64,000 nucleotides of DNA from JAIPGX01 sp041650475 (GTDB taxonomy: Bacteria > Babelota > Babeliae > Babelales > UASB340), in NCBI GenBank assembly GCA_041650475.1, contig JBAZLD010000006.1, positions 5,323 through 69,322 of the forward strand, given 5' to 3'. The translations under genes and the position numbers were made by a program. This document shows positions 7,834-17,354 of this stretch, in pieces. Each line of letters starts with the position of its first letter. The stretch's first letter is position 1. The notes below the pieces were generated by a model. The model made no database searches. It was not told the DNA's origin and worked only from the letters and a program-made list of their open reading frames with translations.

Positions 7834-8775
7834 CTATTCAGTTATAGCTTGTCCCATTAAAACTTCAGTTTCTAATAAGAAAGCTGAATTTTTTAAAAAT
7901 TTATCTTTTACTTTTATAGTATCTTTTTTAAAAGCTAAAACAATAGTAGAACCACCAAACTCAAAATATCCCATCTCAGTACCTTTTTTATAAGACAAAT
8001 TTGGTGTGTAGGTTAAAACTATTTTGCCAACAAGCATAGCCCCAACACTAACAAATATAATATCTGTAAATTTATCAGTTTTTAAAAAAGATAATATTCT
8101 TTCATTGCTTTCAAGCGGCTGAATACCTGCCCTATAAACAATTGGATTAACAGAATCATATAAACCATGAATATTTTTTGCCTCACTTGGTACACAATCA
8201 ACAGGAAAATGAAATCTGTGATAATCATACGGAGCTAACCGAAAGATTAATAAAATCCCATTTTGATATTCTTGAGCCAAATTTTTATCTTCAAAAAATT
8301 TAGCTAAATTAAATTTTTTATTTTTTACAAAGAATTCAGTGTTTTTAGAAATATCTGGAATCACAAATAATTTGCTGTCTGCAGGAGAAACTATGGTATT
8401 AAAATTATAATCAATATTTCTTGCATTATCTTTTAATTTTCTTATAAAAAAATCGTTAAAAGATTTGTATCCACCTTCAGGCTCTTGAAATTGGGACATA
8501 TCAATATTGTGTTTATTTATAAAATTTTTTATTTTTCTCTTACTATAAGCACTATTTTGATAAACAGCACAAACTCTTGAAAAAAATTTTTTATTTATGA
8601 AAAAACGCAAAAGATTTCCAAAAAAATTTTTATATATAAATTTTAAAAAATTTTCTGCTTCAATTTTTTCACAAACTATTTTGTCATCCAAATTATAATA
8701 ACAATTTGCTTTTTTATTATCACTGCGTCTGAACATTTTCATTACACGGTTTATAATCTTCTTTATTATTAACAT
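7834..8775 (-). CDS. psd: Phosphatidylserine decarboxylase proenzyme
   Basis: 313 residues from the first ATG. In-frame ATGs at 8742 and 8736 are equally plausible, since the first 56 bases overlap the upstream gene and no clear ribosome site decides. The enzyme makes phosphatidylethanolamine and self-cleaves at Gly-Ser in a GST-type motif, seen here as YFEFGGSTIVLAF near the C-terminus. The YDYHRFHFPVDC segment carries the conserved histidines. The N-terminal part contains IVSPADSKL. It is a membrane-associated two-subunit pyruvoyl enzyme in this family. Confidence 0.93.
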   Translation of the reverse strand: MLIIKKIINRVMKMFRRSDNKKANCYYNLDDKIVCEKIEAENFLKFIYKNFFGNLLRFFINKKFFSRVCAVYQNSAYSKRKIKNFINKHNIDMSQFQEPEGGYKSFNDFFIRKLKDNARNIDYNFNTIVSPADSKLFVIPDISKNTEFFVKNKKFNLAKFFEDKNLAQEYQNGILLIFRLAPYDYHRFHFPVDCVPSEAKNIHGLYDSVNPIVYRAGIQPLESNERILSFLKTDKFTDIIFVSVGAMLVGKIVLTYTPNLSYKKGTEMGYFEFGGSTIVLAFKKDTIKVKDKFLKNSAFLLETEVLMGQAITE

Positions 8776-9823
8776 TTATTAATAATTCTATTAATTTATC
8801 TCTCAAATAATTTAATGCTTGAGAAAGTTGATCTTTTAAATAATTTTTTAATGACTTAAAAATATCTTTTATTAATTTTTTGAATAATTGACTTGAAATT
8901 AATTTTTCATATAACCAGGATTTTTTATTTTGTTCTAAAGACAATTTACTAAATTCATTTAATAAAACATAATTTTCTAAACTAATATTTTTAGATTTTA
9001 AAGAAAGACATAAAATTTCCATAAATTTAATAGTTTTCTCAAGAACCTCATCAAACTGTTTATTTTTTAATAAATCTTCTTTATATACTACTTCTTTATG
9101 AGCAGCATTAATAGCTGCAAGCTGAGAAACCAGCTCGCAAGCACTTCCTACCAAAGGTAATGCTGAGTTAGATAAATTTTGATTATTATTAGTTTGATTA
9201 CCCTGACAAGAATGATTAAAAATATTTGCTATTGCGCCAAAAATAGCTGCAATAATCATACTCTCTTTTTTGCCCAACCTGCATAATTCGCATTTTTCAT
9301 CTGATTCACAAACAAGATTATTTTTTTTAAAAAATTCTTTTAAATTATATTTAAAAATAGAAAGAATATTTTTTATTTTACTTTTTAAATAACTATCCAA
9401 AATAATAAAAATTTCATTAAAAAAAGATTTTACTCTTTTTTCATCTTTAGATTTAAAAAAATCTTCAATTAAAACATCTCGTTCCTCTTTTGTATTAGCT
9501 TTTTTCAAAAGATAAAAATAAGTAAAATTTTTACCAAAAAAAGTTATATTTTCTAGCTCTAATAAATCAAATAAATCATTAATTATAATTTTTGACTTAT
9601 TTATCAAATCTTGCATTTCAAAATTATTTAAGTTAGCAAAATTACTTTCACAATTGGTTGCAGATAATTTATGATTTAAATAAAAAATATTTTTTAATAA
9701 ATTAAATATCTTCTTTTCTTCTTGTTTAGAAAATTCAAAATTTTGTTGCTCATTTTTGTTATTATTACAATAAACAAATTGACTACAAAAGCTAAAAAAT
9801 AATATATAAATAAATCTTTTCAT
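8720..9823 (-). CDS. Secreted or envelope protein of unknown function
   Basis: 367 residues with a signal peptide (MKRFIYILFFSFCSQFVYC). The body is Asn/Lys-rich and largely helical, with a CELCRLGKKESMIIAAIFGAI segment about midway that holds a C-x2-C pair next to a hydrophobic stretch. The C-terminal third is an amphipathic Leu/Lys helix. The start shares one base with the stop of the gene upstream (TAATG) and has a strong AGGGGAG ribosome site. Membership in the same transcript as the GerMN-like gene is likely. No family was recognised. Confidence 0.7.
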   Translation of the reverse strand: MKRFIYILFFSFCSQFVYCNNNKNEQQNFEFSKQEEKKIFNLLKNIFYLNHKLSATNCESNFANLNNFEMQDLINKSKIIINDLFDLLELENITFFGKNFTYFYLLKKANTKEERDVLIEDFFKSKDEKRVKSFFNEIFIILDSYLKSKIKNILSIFKYNLKEFFKKNNLVCESDEKCELCRLGKKESMIIAAIFGAIANIFNHSCQGNQTNNNQNLSNSALPLVGSACELVSQLAAINAAHKEVVYKEDLLKNKQFDEVLEKTIKFMEILCLSLKSKNISLENYVLLNEFSKLSLEQNKKSWLYEKLISSQLFKKLIKDIFKSLKNYLKDQLSQALNYLRDKLIELLINVNNKEDYKPCNENVQTQ

Positions 9824-10398
9824 TATTGTTCTCCCCTATTTTTAAAGCCCTCTATTGGCCACGGTTGAGAAAAATCAAGATGATCATCTTTCATTTGTTG
9901 GTGTTTTATTAAAAAAATTGCAAATTTAAAAGATGATACAACATCTCTCATAGTTTTTAAAAGACTTTCAATAAAATTCCATTTTTTAAGTACTGACCAA
10001 TCTTTATCTAGCGGAGATTTGTCGAAAGAAATATAAATAGTCTGATTTACTTCAGATGCACAAACGCTTTCAACTAAAATTTTTTTTGAAATTATATGTT
10101 CGCTATGCAAAAAACATAACCAATTATTAATTAGATACTTCAAGTTTTCTGACTCATCAGCAAGCCAAACAAAATCAGATTCTTCAATTAAAATTTTGTC
10201 GTCTTTAAAATAAAAAAATTTGATTTTTCTCTTTACTACAACAGAATTATTAATAGCTTCTTTTAATAATATTTTTTTTTTGTCGCAAAAAATGGGGGTT
10301 TGTATTATTAACCACTCTTTTTGTATAAAGAAAAAAAATAGCCCAAAAATAAAACTAATTAAAAGCAAAAAAATTAAAACTGTAAATTTTTTTATCAT
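9823..10398 (-). CDS. Membrane-anchored GerMN-like domain protein
   Basis: 191 residues. One N-terminal transmembrane segment (about 5-27) precedes an extracytoplasmic domain. Its pattern (an IKFFYFKDDKILIEES strand, TIYISFDKSPL, a helix KWNFIESLLKTMRD, then FAIFLIKHQQM and DDHLDFSQPWPI) resembles GerMN domains as I know them. GerMN domains occur in sporulation lipoproteins but also in envelope proteins of non-sporulating bacteria. The match is by eye and the function unknown. It lies seven bases downstream of the cupin gene. Confidence 0.5.
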   Translation of the reverse strand: MIKKFTVLIFLLLISFIFGLFFFFIQKEWLIIQTPIFCDKKKILLKEAINNSVVVKRKIKFFYFKDDKILIEESDFVWLADESENLKYLINNWLCFLHSEHIISKKILVESVCASEVNQTIYISFDKSPLDKDWSVLKKWNFIESLLKTMRDVVSSFKFAIFLIKHQQMKDDHLDFSQPWPIEGFKNRGEQ

Positions 10399-10404
10399 AA
10401 ATAA

Positions 10405-10776
10405 TTAAAATTTAATGGTTTTTAAATCAACTGGACCACTTTCTTCTTTTCTTATAGAATCTTGCTCCATATGAAAAGTTGAAAATTCTATAATTTCAGA
10501 ATCAATAAGTCCGGTAAATCTATGCCACATTCCAATTTCAATATGTTTTATATCACCAGCTAACATTACAAATGTTTCAGATTTACCATTAAATTCTGTT
10601 TCCATAAGAACTTTGCCTGACAAAATATAAAATGTTTCATCTTTTATATCATGTTTATGCATCGAACATCTATAACCCTGCTTTAATACTAGTTTTTTTC
10701 CACAATATTTTTGATTATTAACAATCCACTCTTCATGTCCCCAAACTTTTTTAACATAATTAACTAATTTTTCCAT
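10405..10776 (-). CDS. Cupin-domain protein, mannose-6-phosphate isomerase-like
   Basis: 123 residues forming a single cupin barrel. It starts KVWGHEEWIVNNQKYCGKK, has the metal-binding motif CSMHKHDIKDETFYILSG (two His plus Glu) and the second motif with IEIGMWHRFTG. This matches the cupin_2 sugar-isomerase-like group (type II phosphomannose isomerase C-terminal domain and lyxose isomerase relatives). The substrate is not assignable. It is the first gene of the minus run ending at psd/rpe and is divergent from nfo. Confidence 0.75.
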   Translation of the reverse strand: MEKLVNYVKKVWGHEEWIVNNQKYCGKKLVLKQGYRCSMHKHDIKDETFYILSGKVLMETEFNGKSETFVMLAGDIKHIEIGMWHRFTGLIDSEIIEFSTFHMEQDSIRKEESGPVDLKTIKF

Positions 10777-10897
10777 AGTATTTAATACTCCGTTTTTATT
10801 AAAAATTTAAAAATATATATTGCCTATATTTACAAAAACAGCAATCTTTAAATAAATTATTTAGTTTTTATACACCATTTTAATGGGGAAATAAAAA

Positions 10898-11755
10898 ATG
10901 AAAAAAGAAATATTGTTAGGCGCACATGTTTCTATTCAAGGAGGATTATATAAAGCAATAGAGCGGGGTGAAAAAATGGGTTGTTCTACAATTCAAATAT
11001 TCACACAAAGTAATCAATCTTGGTTTGCAAAAAAATTATTACCAGAAGAAATAGAAAAATTTAAAAAAACTTTGCAAAATTCAAAAATTAAAATAGTAAT
11101 ATCGCATTCAACATATTTAATAAATATAGGATCACCTAATAAAGAAACAGAAAAAAAATCCGTCCATGCTTTAATAACAAAGCTAGAAAAATGCAATTTA
11201 CTCGATATACCATATATTGTTTTACATCCAGGATCACACCTTGGTTCAGGAGAAGAAAACTGTATCAAAAAAATCGCCAAAAATCTCGATTTTGCATTAA
11301 GTAAATCAACTGGAAAAACAAAAATTTTAATTGAAACAGTTGCAGGCCAAGGCACTAATATTGGTTACACGTTTGAACAATTAAAACAAATTAAAGATTT
11401 ATGTAAATTAAAAAATAAAATAGCCATATGTTTTGATACGTGCCACGTATTTTCAGCAGGTTATGATATTTCAACGCCAGAAAAATACGAAGAAGTTTTA
11501 AAAAATTTTGATAAAATTTTGGGACTAAATTTATTAAAAGTTATTCATTTAAATAATTCTAAAACTGAATTTAATTCAAAAAAGGATCGCCATGAAAATA
11601 TTATAAAGGGGCAAATACCAATCAAATTTTTTGAATTAATCATGAATGATAAAAGATTTATTGATATTCCCAAAATTTTAGAAACACCCATTATAACTGG
11701 AGAAAATACTCATGAACAAGAAATCAAATTATTAAAAAAAATGGTTAATTACTGA
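10898..11755 (+). CDS. nfo: Endonuclease IV (AP endonuclease)
   Basis: 285 residues, typical length. This TIM-barrel enzyme with three zinc ions cuts DNA 5' of abasic sites. Seen motifs are LGAHVSIQGGLYKAIERG, HPGSHLGSG, IETVAGQGTNIG, CFDTCHVFSAGYDI, HLNNSKTEF with SKKDRHENI, and the closing ILETPI. All zinc-ligand motifs look intact. A GGGG ribosome site precedes the ATG. It would act after the two DNA glycosylases found at 17.7 and 26.7 kb. Its 3' end overlaps the convergent transferase gene by 11 bases. Confidence 0.95.
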   Translation: MKKEILLGAHVSIQGGLYKAIERGEKMGCSTIQIFTQSNQSWFAKKLLPEEIEKFKKTLQNSKIKIVISHSTYLINIGSPNKETEKKSVHALITKLEKCNLLDIPYIVLHPGSHLGSGEENCIKKIAKNLDFALSKSTGKTKILIETVAGQGTNIGYTFEQLKQIKDLCKLKNKIAICFDTCHVFSAGYDISTPEKYEEVLKNFDKILGLNLLKVIHLNNSKTEFNSKKDRHENIIKGQIPIKFFELIMNDKRFIDIPKILETPIITGENTHEQEIKLLKKMVNY

Positions 11756-12734
11756 ATATAAAATAAAACCAAAAAACTAAAAATATTAATATAAATATAA
11801 TTAGATAAATAAAAGATATAAATTTGAATAAAAATAAAATAGCAATCAACGATAATATCAGAGACATAATAGATGAAAACAACAAAACTTTTAATACACT
11901 CCATTTTTTTCTTAAATAAATTGAAAAATGATGTGGACTCCCTCTAAAAAATGGTATGCATTTATAAGTTCTAATTACAACAAGAGTAACAACTTCTAAA
12001 ATAGGAATACCCAAAATAATTATTGGTGCATAATAGCTTTCAAAAGAAATGCTGCTCCATGGAAACAATAAAGGTATTGCTGACATAAAACCACCAATAT
12101 ATAAAGAACCAGTATCTCCTAAATATATTTTTGCAGGTGGTCTATTATAAAAAAGAAAAACTATCAATGGTATAGTAAAAGTTAACAACAAAAGACTAAG
12201 TTCATACTGTCCAAAAAATAGTGCTATTACAAAAAAGGATAAACTTGATACAATAGCCAAAACAGAAGAAAGACCATCCATTACATCTACTAAATTAAAA
12301 GCATTAATAATTAAAAGCATCCAAAAAGCAGATGCAAATATATTAAAAAAATCTGAAAAAAAATTAGTCTTGAGTGAAAAACCACCCTTCAAAAAACATA
12401 TAACCGCAATAAATTGTCCAAAAAGTTTTTGCGAAGGTTTGAGACATTTCATATCGTCAATGAGACCAACAAAAAGCAAAAAGGTAGAACCCAATAATAA
12501 CCATAAAATTTTATTTTCAAATGGATAAGCAATCGCAAGAGTTGCAATAAACGGCACATAAATTGCTAAACCACCCAAATAAGGCGTTGCTTTTTTATGA
12601 TTTTTAATCTTTCCATCAGGAATATCTAAAATGTTAAATCTAAATGCTGCATTAATAAACATGGGAACTAAATAAAAGGCTAGCAAAGAAGAGAATACAA
12701 CACAAAATAAATGCCTAACTACTACAAATTCCAT
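11745..12734 (-). CDS. Undecaprenyl-phosphate sugar-1-phosphate transferase, WecA/MraY family
   Basis: 329 residues, polytopic, about ten membrane segments. Family motifs are PDGKIKNHKKATPYLGG, DDMKCLKPSQK (Asp 93-94), NLVDVMDG (147-154), YLGDTGSLYIGG (206-210) and FRGSPHHFSIYL (His 268-269). These enzymes place a sugar-1-phosphate on undecaprenyl phosphate at the inner face of the membrane. The HH pair and the loop spacing fit WecA/TagO/RgpG more than MraY, but I cannot separate them with certainty. GGGAG precedes the ATG. It lies 25 bases after lpxK in the nusA-infB-lpxK run, fitting an envelope role. Confidence 0.85.
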   Translation of the reverse strand: MEFVVVRHLFCVVFSSLLAFYLVPMFINAAFRFNILDIPDGKIKNHKKATPYLGGLAIYVPFIATLAIAYPFENKILWLLLGSTFLLFVGLIDDMKCLKPSQKLFGQFIAVICFLKGGFSLKTNFFSDFFNIFASAFWMLLIINAFNLVDVMDGLSSVLAIVSSLSFFVIALFFGQYELSLLLLTFTIPLIVFLFYNRPPAKIYLGDTGSLYIGGFMSAIPLLFPWSSISFESYYAPIIILGIPILEVVTLVVIRTYKCIPFFRGSPHHFSIYLRKKWSVLKVLLFSSIMSLILSLIAILFLFKFISFIYLIIFILIFLVFWFYFIFSN

Positions 12735-12759
12735 CTCCAGACTCCCTCAGTTGAAATTT

Positions 12760-13905
12760 TTATTTAATTTTTTTTGAAAATATTTTCAAAAAATTATTAT
12801 GCTCTTTTTTTGATAAAAATTCAAAATTAATATTAAGTACATAAATGGGTATATGATCTTTTATATTTTTAACTATTGGCAATATTTTGCAAAAATCTTT
12901 TTGTGTAGTTATTGCACCACTTAAATTGTTTTTTTTAATTAAATCAAAGATATAAATCAAATCTTTTTTTGAATAATCATAATGATCTTCATATTCTAAA
13001 GTTTTATTAATTTTTAAATCACAAGATTCTAAACTAGATAAAAAATATTCGAAAGAACCAATACCCGCAAAGGCTAACAAATTTTTATTTTCAAAATTTT
13101 TTATATCAATAATATTATTTCTAAACTCGTCATAATTATTAAACAAGTTATCAGACAACCCTGCAATAGAATGTTTTCCTGCAAAAATAAAATTTTTATT
13201 AAAATTTTTAAAATAATTATTTTTTATATTTTCTAATTGGTTTTCTGTAACTTTATCTGCATGAGTCAAAATAATTACATCAGCTCTTGAATAATCTTTT
13301 TCCCTCAATCTACCAGCCGGCAAACAGTGATTATTTTCAAAAGGTTTTTTAGCATCTAACAACAAAATTTCAAAATCTTTTTTTACACTAAAATTCTGAT
13401 AAGCATCATCAAGAACAATTGTTTTTATATTTTTATTTTTTAATAAAATACAAGATTCTGCCCTATTTTTGCCGACAACAATGGGAATATGCAAATTCTG
13501 AGCAAGCATAAAAGCTTCATCACCACAAAAGCTTGCATCATAGAAAATCTCTTTTTTACCAGAAATTACATCAGAAATTAAAAAGCTTTTTTTGACTTTT
13601 TCTATTTTGCTTTTGTATCCTCGTAAAACTACTGCACAATTAATTTTTTTAGATAATAAATTATTTACTAAAAATTGCACGAATACAGATTTACCAGTAC
13701 CTCCAACAGAAAGATTTCCAACAGAAATTATTTTAAAAGTCAAAATTGGTTTAATTTTATTTTTCTTAAAATAAATTATGAAAATAAAACCAATTTTATA
13801 AAAGAACTCAAAAAAACAAAGAATTATAAAAAAACATTTTTCAAATAGAGAAAGCTTTTTATTAAAAGAACTTTTATGCCAAATATTATTTAATAATCTC
13901 ACCAA
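12760..13905 (-). CDS. lpxK: Tetraacyldisaccharide 4'-kinase
   Basis: 381 residues. LpxK phosphorylates the lipid A disaccharide at the inner membrane. The N-terminal hydrophobic helix (about 22-46) is followed by FKIISVGNLSVGGTGKSVFV, with the P-loop at 67-73, then LRGYKSK, FCGDEAFMLAQ, VLDDAYQNFSVKKDFEILLLD and the C-terminal YEDHYDYSKKDL segment, all normal for the family. There is no ATG. TTG at 13905 or GTG at 13902 is used, overlapping the infB stop by about 20 bases, so translational coupling is likely. It implies lipid A and a true outer membrane. Confidence 0.93.
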   Translation of the reverse strand: MVRLLNNIWHKSSFNKKLSLFEKCFFIILCFFEFFYKIGFIFIIYFKKNKIKPILTFKIISVGNLSVGGTGKSVFVQFLVNNLLSKKINCAVVLRGYKSKIEKVKKSFLISDVISGKKEIFYDASFCGDEAFMLAQNLHIPIVVGKNRAESCILLKNKNIKTIVLDDAYQNFSVKKDFEILLLDAKKPFENNHCLPAGRLREKDYSRADVIILTHADKVTENQLENIKNNYFKNFNKNFIFAGKHSIAGLSDNLFNNYDEFRNNIIDIKNFENKNLLAFAGIGSFEYFLSSLESCDLKINKTLEYEDHYDYSKKDLIYIFDLIKKNNLSGAITTQKDFCKILPIVKNIKDHIPIYVLNINFEFLSKKEHNNFLKIFSKKIK

Positions 13906-16099
13906 CGAGCTCTTTTTTTGCCGTATATACCATTACAGTATCGTCTTCTTGCCAATCATTAAAACCATCGCAAACAAAACCACATTCAAACCCTGCATGC
14001 ACTTCTTTTATGGTTTTTGTTTCTCTTTGAAGGCTAGTAATTTTACCCTCGCCTATTTCTTTATTGTTTCTAACACAAACAACCTTATCGCCCTTGCTAA
14101 CTACACCCTCTTTTACATAACAGCCAGCAACTATACCAATTTTTTTTATATTAAAAACTTTTCTGACCACCATTTGAGCAACTTTTTTATAAACTATTTT
14201 AGTTTCTCTATTTTTTTCCAATTGCTCCGTAACAAAATCTATAAGTTTATAAATAATATCAAATAATTTAACATCTACGGATTTGTCTTTTGCAAATAAA
14301 ATTGCATTCTTTTCTACTTTGATATGCAAACCTAATAACAAAGAATTTGTCGTAATTGAAAGTTCAACATCTTTTTCAGAAATATCACCGATACCAACAT
14401 GTACTAAATTTATTTCTGGATAACCTTTTTTCATTTTACTAGATAATTTAGAAATAGAATTTTCTATAGCTTCTTTTGAACCCCTAGTATCTGTTTTTAT
14501 AATCAAATTTAACTGTTTCTTTTCAATTTTATCTAAAAAATCGAAAGATTGAAAATGAGTTTGAGCAAATCCAGAAGCTGCCCTAGATTCTTTTTTATTT
14601 TTAAAACTAAAATATTCTTGTTCTTCAACAACTCTTAATTGATCTCCAATCTCAGCAAAATTATCAAATCCAACAACTTTAACAGGAATGGAAGGTCCAG
14701 CTTGATTTATTTTTTCTCCAAAACTGTTTATTAACAATCTGACTTTACCAGTAGCATTTCCACAAATAAAAAAATCACCTTTTTTTATAGATCCATCTTG
14801 GCAAATAATTGTAGCAACAGGGCCATATCCTTTTTCAATGTTTGATTCCAAAATAAAAGCTCTTGCAGGCAATTTGGAATCAGCTTTTAGATCCATCATC
14901 TGAGCCTGTAAAACAACCATTTCCAACAATTCGTTTACACCCATACCAGTTTTTGCAGAAATGGGAACACAAACAATATCTCCACCCCAATCTTCAACCA
15001 TAAGCCCCTGCTCCGCAAGCTGCCTTTTTAATGTTTGCAGATGAGCCGAAGATTCAATTTTGTCCATTTTATTTGCTGCAACAATAATAGGAACGTTTGC
15101 GGTTTTTGCATGTTTTATTGCTTCAATAGTTTGTGGTTTTACACCATCATCAACAGCTACAACTAAAATTACAATATCAGTAATTTTGGTTCCACGTGAT
15201 CGTAAAAAAGAAAAAGCTTCATGTCCTGGGGTATCCAAAAATACTATATCACCATGACTACTACTAACTTGATAAGCACCTAAATGTTGAGTAATACCAC
15301 CCTTTTCTTTGGCTGCAGTATTTTGTTTTCTTATAAAATCCAAAAGAGTAGTTTTTCCGTGATCAACATGTCCCATAACAACAACGATGGGCCAACGAGT
15401 TAATCCGTATGTTGTTTTTTTTTCTGAAATTTCTGCAGCTTCTTTAGGTAAATTTTTATCTTTAAAAATAACATTTATGCCAAATTGATTTCCTAAAGAT
15501 TTAATGGTGTCAATCGATAAAATATAATTTCTATTGCAAGCCATTCCTTTTTTTAGCAAATTCAAAATTAAATCACCTGCCGGCTTTCCCATCATTTCAG
15601 CTACCTGAAAAAGAGGAAGTGGTGAATCAATTTTTATTTCTGTAATTGGCTCTTGAATTTGGGAAGCTTGTTGCCCATATTGAAATTTATTAAAACGTCT
15701 TTTGAATGTATCTGATTTAGGTTTTTCTTTTAATTTATCTACGGGAGTAAAAGTTTTTTTTAATATATTTTTTGAAACATCTTCACGCTTAGTAGTAATA
15801 CCACCTAAATCATCAATTTTTTTTTCTATATCTATATTTTCAGGAATAATTTTTTTTAATTTATTTTCTTCTTTTTTTTCAATATTCATGCTTTCCAGTT
15901 GTTTTTTTTCTTTATCAGATTGTTGCGAAGATACTTTTGAAGAACTTTGTTTTGGTAAAAAAGCTTTTTCAATATGCGCAAGCCCTTCTGGAGAAACAAC
16001 AGACATGTGACTTGAAACTTTTATGCCAGCCTTTTTTAACAAATCAATAATTTGCTTGCTTGAAATATTTTTTTCTTTGGCAATTTCATAAATACGCAT
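13886..16099 (-). CDS. infB: Translation initiation factor IF-2
   Basis: 737 residues, short for IF-2. A small N-terminal domain (MRIYEIAKEKNISSKQIIDL) leads into a charged linker (about 45-150). The IF2N-like segment (PLFQVAEMMGKPAGDLILN) follows, then the GTPase domain with GHVDHGKTT (243-251), DTPGHEA, NKMD and SAKTG, and C-terminal beta-barrel/C1/C2 domains that bind initiator tRNA. It is 26 bases from nusA, the common nusA-infB order, but rimP and rbfA are absent here and lpxK follows instead. Confidence 0.97.
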   Translation of the reverse strand: MRIYEIAKEKNISSKQIIDLLKKAGIKVSSHMSVVSPEGLAHIEKAFLPKQSSSKVSSQQSDKEKKQLESMNIEKKEENKLKKIIPENIDIEKKIDDLGGITTKREDVSKNILKKTFTPVDKLKEKPKSDTFKRRFNKFQYGQQASQIQEPITEIKIDSPLPLFQVAEMMGKPAGDLILNLLKKGMACNRNYILSIDTIKSLGNQFGINVIFKDKNLPKEAAEISEKKTTYGLTRWPIVVVMGHVDHGKTTLLDFIRKQNTAAKEKGGITQHLGAYQVSSSHGDIVFLDTPGHEAFSFLRSRGTKITDIVILVVAVDDGVKPQTIEAIKHAKTANVPIIVAANKMDKIESSAHLQTLKRQLAEQGLMVEDWGGDIVCVPISAKTGMGVNELLEMVVLQAQMMDLKADSKLPARAFILESNIEKGYGPVATIICQDGSIKKGDFFICGNATGKVRLLINSFGEKINQAGPSIPVKVVGFDNFAEIGDQLRVVEEQEYFSFKNKKESRAASGFAQTHFQSFDFLDKIEKKQLNLIIKTDTRGSKEAIENSISKLSSKMKKGYPEINLVHVGIGDISEKDVELSITTNSLLLGLHIKVEKNAILFAKDKSVDVKLFDIIYKLIDFVTEQLEKNRETKIVYKKVAQMVVRKVFNIKKIGIVAGCYVKEGVVSKGDKVVCVRNNKEIGEGKITSLQRETKTIKEVHAGFECGFVCDGFNDWQEDDTVMVYTAKKELVGEIIK

Positions 16100-16125
16100 A
16101 TTTTTTTAACCTTTAAAGCCTGTTT

Positions 16126-17211
16126 TTAAGAAATAATAGCTTCTTCCATTTGATTGATTGTTACATCCTGTAATTGAATCTCTAAATTAACCAATCTAGA
16201 AGCCAACATTATGTTTTGCCCCATCTTTCCAATAGCTAATGAACGCTGGTCTTGATCTAACCAAACAAGGGCCTTTTTATCATTAACAATTTCAACTTTA
16301 TCAATCTCGGCAGGTTTAAGGCTATTTTTTACCAAAATATCTAAAGATTCAGTTTGCTCTATTAAATCAATTTTTTCTTGCCCTAATTCTTTAAGTATAG
16401 GCTTTATACGAGCACCACCAACACCAACACAAGTTCCAACAGGATCTATATCTTGATTATTAGAAGCAACTATTGCTTTTGTTTTGTAACCTGCAACACG
16501 AACAATTTTTTTTATTTCCACAATTCCTTCAAAAATTTCAGGAATCTCTAATTCAAGTAAGCCTTTAACAAAATCAGCAGAGGCTCTATCTAAAATCAGC
16601 TGATAATCCTGTTTCGCTGCAGGCAAAACCTCCTTTAATAAAGCTTTTAAGGGACGCCCAACTTTTAGAATTTCTTGAGGAATAGAATTTTCCATCGGAA
16701 GAAAAGCCATGTTTTCTCCCATTTTTACAGAAAAACCACCACGCTCTCTCTTGTGTATAATACCACTAACAACTGCACCCTTTTTATCTTTAAAGTCTCT
16801 ATAAACAGCAGCAAGCTCGAGATCTCTAATTTTACTTGCAACAAGCTGTTTAGCTAAAGATATTTCTATTCGACCAATTTTGTGCTCAAAAGGAACAGCT
16901 ATAATTTGATCAACATCAATCTTAGGATTAATAACTCTTGCTTTTCGTAAAGAAATTTCTTTGTCCGAGTCTTGAATTTTATAAACAACAATTTTATTTA
17001 CAAAAACCTCTACTTCTCCAGAATGACGATTAAAAACAACACTTAAATTTGCATCGGGAAACCTCTTGGCAAAAGCCGCCTGTACTCCTTGGCAAACAAC
17101 TGATATAACAGCATCTTTATCAAGACCTCTTTCTTCAACAAGAGATTCTATTACTTCTGAAAGATTCACTCTGTAAACATCCTTTGATTTTTTGTGATTA
17201 TTTTTTGACAA
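16126..17211 (-). CDS. nusA: Transcription termination/antitermination factor NusA
   Basis: 361 residues. It has an N-terminal RNA-polymerase-binding domain (residues 12-130), S1 domain (VVSGIIHKRERGGFSVKMG), and two KH domains carrying VGVGGARIKPILKELGQEKIDLI and SLAIGKMGQNIMLASRL. It ends right after KH2, so it lacks the acidic repeats of E. coli NusA and resembles the short form. No ATG is available in frame; TTG at 17211 is the only reasonable start. It is the first gene left of the proposed replication origin and is transcribed away from it. Confidence 0.95.
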   Translation of the reverse strand: MSKNNHKKSKDVYRVNLSEVIESLVEERGLDKDAVISVVCQGVQAAFAKRFPDANLSVVFNRHSGEVEVFVNKIVVYKIQDSDKEISLRKARVINPKIDVDQIIAVPFEHKIGRIEISLAKQLVASKIRDLELAAVYRDFKDKKGAVVSGIIHKRERGGFSVKMGENMAFLPMENSIPQEILKVGRPLKALLKEVLPAAKQDYQLILDRASADFVKGLLELEIPEIFEGIVEIKKIVRVAGYKTKAIVASNNQDIDPVGTCVGVGGARIKPILKELGQEKIDLIEQTESLDILVKNSLKPAEIDKVEIVNDKKALVWLDQDQRSLAIGKMGQNIMLASRLVNLEIQLQDVTINQMEEAIIS

Positions 17212-17305
17212 AAAGATTACACCAACAACATCTAGTTTAATTTAAAAATAAAAAAAGTGAAGATTTAAAGTTTTCGATCTTTTAGTTTTTTAAAAAAAAT
17301 GAAAT

Positions 17306-17351
17306 GCTTATTATTATTTAATAAATATATATAAATATAATAATAATAAGC
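17306..17351. repeat. A/T-only inverted repeat beside the DnaA boxes
   Basis: Arms GCTTATTATTAT (17306-17317) and ATAATAATAAGC (17340-17351) are perfect complements around an all-A/T centre. It lies between nusA and the DnaA-box arrays. An easily melted segment next to DnaA boxes is where a DNA unwinding element would be expected. A weak terminator or promoter-blocking hairpin is the alternative. Confidence 0.6.
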
Positions 17352-17354
17352 AAC

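Noticed and set aside
13949..14266. 105-residue plus-strand frame opposite infB
   Set aside because: Antisense to an intact IF-2 gene, rich in Phe/Asn/Tyr, without a start signal.
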